From: JBFKOL01 sp041628815
GTDB lineage: Bacteria > Bacteroidota > Bacteroidia > Chitinophagales > Saprospiraceae
Direction: 5' to 3'
DNA: 7,384 bases
NCBI GenBank assembly: GCA_041628815.1
Contig: JBFKOL010000219.1
Location: 1 to 7,384, forward strand
Shown: piece by piece, positions 6,837 to 7,384 of the stretch
Layout: each line of letters begins with the position of its first letter
How positions within the stretch are numbered: the first letter of the stretch is position 1
Made by a program: the position numbers and the translations under genes
Notes under the pieces: model-generated
The model's input: only the letters and a program-made list of their open reading frames with translations
Database searches by the model: none
What the model was told of the DNA's origin: nothing

Positions 6837-7384
6837 ATGAAAAGACTTTTACTAACCTGTAGCATTATTGCTACCGTGGCCATTACCGCTTTCACGCAGG
6901 TCACCACTTCGAGCATAACCGGTGTGGTCCGGGACAATGAAGGCGAACCAATGATAGGTGCTACAGTCAAAGCTACACACATTCCATCTGGTACTGTATA
7001 CGGTGTCGTAACCCAATCGAACGGAAGGTATACGATTCCGAACATGCGCGTCGGCGGGCCCTATACGATTGAAGCAAGTTTTGTCGGTTTCAAGGTCGAA
7101 CCCTACACGGAAGCCTTCCTTGCCCTCGGGGTACGCAGCACTTTCAATTTCGAAATGGAAGAGGGCGTATTGGGTGAAGAGGTCATCATCACCGGAGTTC
7201 TTGACCCGACCTTCAATACCGAACGCACCGGGGCTGAAACGGCGATCAGCCGAGATCTTCTTGACAATCTTCCTACCATTAGCAGGGCGGCTTCTGATTA
7301 CACCAGGCTCAATACCATGGCCGCAGAGGGCGGATCTTTTGCTGGACGCAATGACCAATACAACAATTATTCACTCGATGGTAC
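6837..7384 (+). CDS. Oar-like TonB-dependent outer-membrane protein, N-terminal part
   Basis: N-terminal 182 codons of a large outer-membrane protein; full members are often around 1000 aa, so most of the plug and all of the barrel lie beyond the window. Visible in order: a signal peptide (MKRLLLTCSIIATVAITAFT, cleavage probably near Q21); a carboxypeptidase-regulatory-like domain (about 26-110, with SITGVVRDNEGEPMIGATV and IEASFVGFK); a TonB-box-like EEVIITG at 114-120; and the start of the plug with LPTISRAASDYTRL and GGSFAGRNDQYNNYSLDG at about 163-181. The last two motifs are typical of the Oar-like group named after Myxococcus Oar, distinct from SusC and from the FecA-like receptor in this window. 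The ATG at 6837-6839 directly precedes the signal peptide; no Shine-Dalgarno site is seen. Cys8 is not in a proper lipobox, so it is not a lipoprotein. The substrate is unknown. Confidence 0.94.
   Translation, partial: MKRLLLTCSIIATVAITAFTQVTTSSITGVVRDNEGEPMIGATVKATHIPSGTVYGVVTQSNGRYTIPNMRVGGPYTIEASFVGFKVEPYTEAFLALGVRSTFNFEMEEGVLGEEVIITGVLDPTFNTERTGAETAISRDLLDNLPTISRAASDYTRLNTMAAEGGSFAGRNDQYNNYSLDG

Noticed and set aside
6852..7358. 168-codon open frame on the - strand at the right edge
   Set aside because: It lies antisense to the Oar-like receptor, whose + strand translation shows a signal peptide and clear domain motifs. The antisense product has no recognisable features.

Overview
The window reads as a piece of a Bacteroidota chromosome, and nothing in it demands a plasmid or phage. 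Two outer-membrane receptors carry the N-terminal carboxypeptidase-regulatory-like domain typical of that phylum. Start codons have A/T-rich upstream stretches instead of Shine-Dalgarno sites. One receptor gene has a TAnnTTTG-type -7 box. I cannot place it below phylum with confidence.

Left edge (1-1188, + strand): the 3' end of pstB, cut by the window edge, then phoU 16 nt later. This is the distal end of a pst-phoU phosphate-uptake operon. Positions 1189-1289 are a short convergent gap with two overlapping inverted-repeat pairings.

Middle (1290-4738): a nitrilase-superfamily amidohydrolase gene on the - strand is divergent from a complete 807-aa FecA-like TonB-dependent receptor on the + strand. 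The divergent gap (2064-2314) holds a 12-of-13 bp dyad and a possible -7 box for the receptor. The nitrilase frame has no usable ATG start.

Right-middle (4783-6757, all - strand): a stand-alone TfoX N-terminal-domain protein that probably starts at TTG, a Dps mini-ferritin with a complete ferroxidase ligand set, and an unrecognised 189-aa protein. Two gaps of about 285 nt separate these genes. I see no RNA gene, CRISPR array or insertion sequence in either gap.

Right edge (6837-7384, + strand): the first 182 codons of an Oar-like TonB-dependent outer-membrane protein, divergent from the 189-aa gene across 79 nt and running off the window.

Biological themes are phosphate uptake, TonB-dependent import (probably an iron chelate for the FecA-like receptor) and iron or oxidative protection by Dps. 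Apart from pstB-phoU the genes do not form an obvious pathway. I found no convincing new system. The most open items are the 189-aa protein, the dyad ahead of the FecA-like receptor and the paired repeats after phoU.
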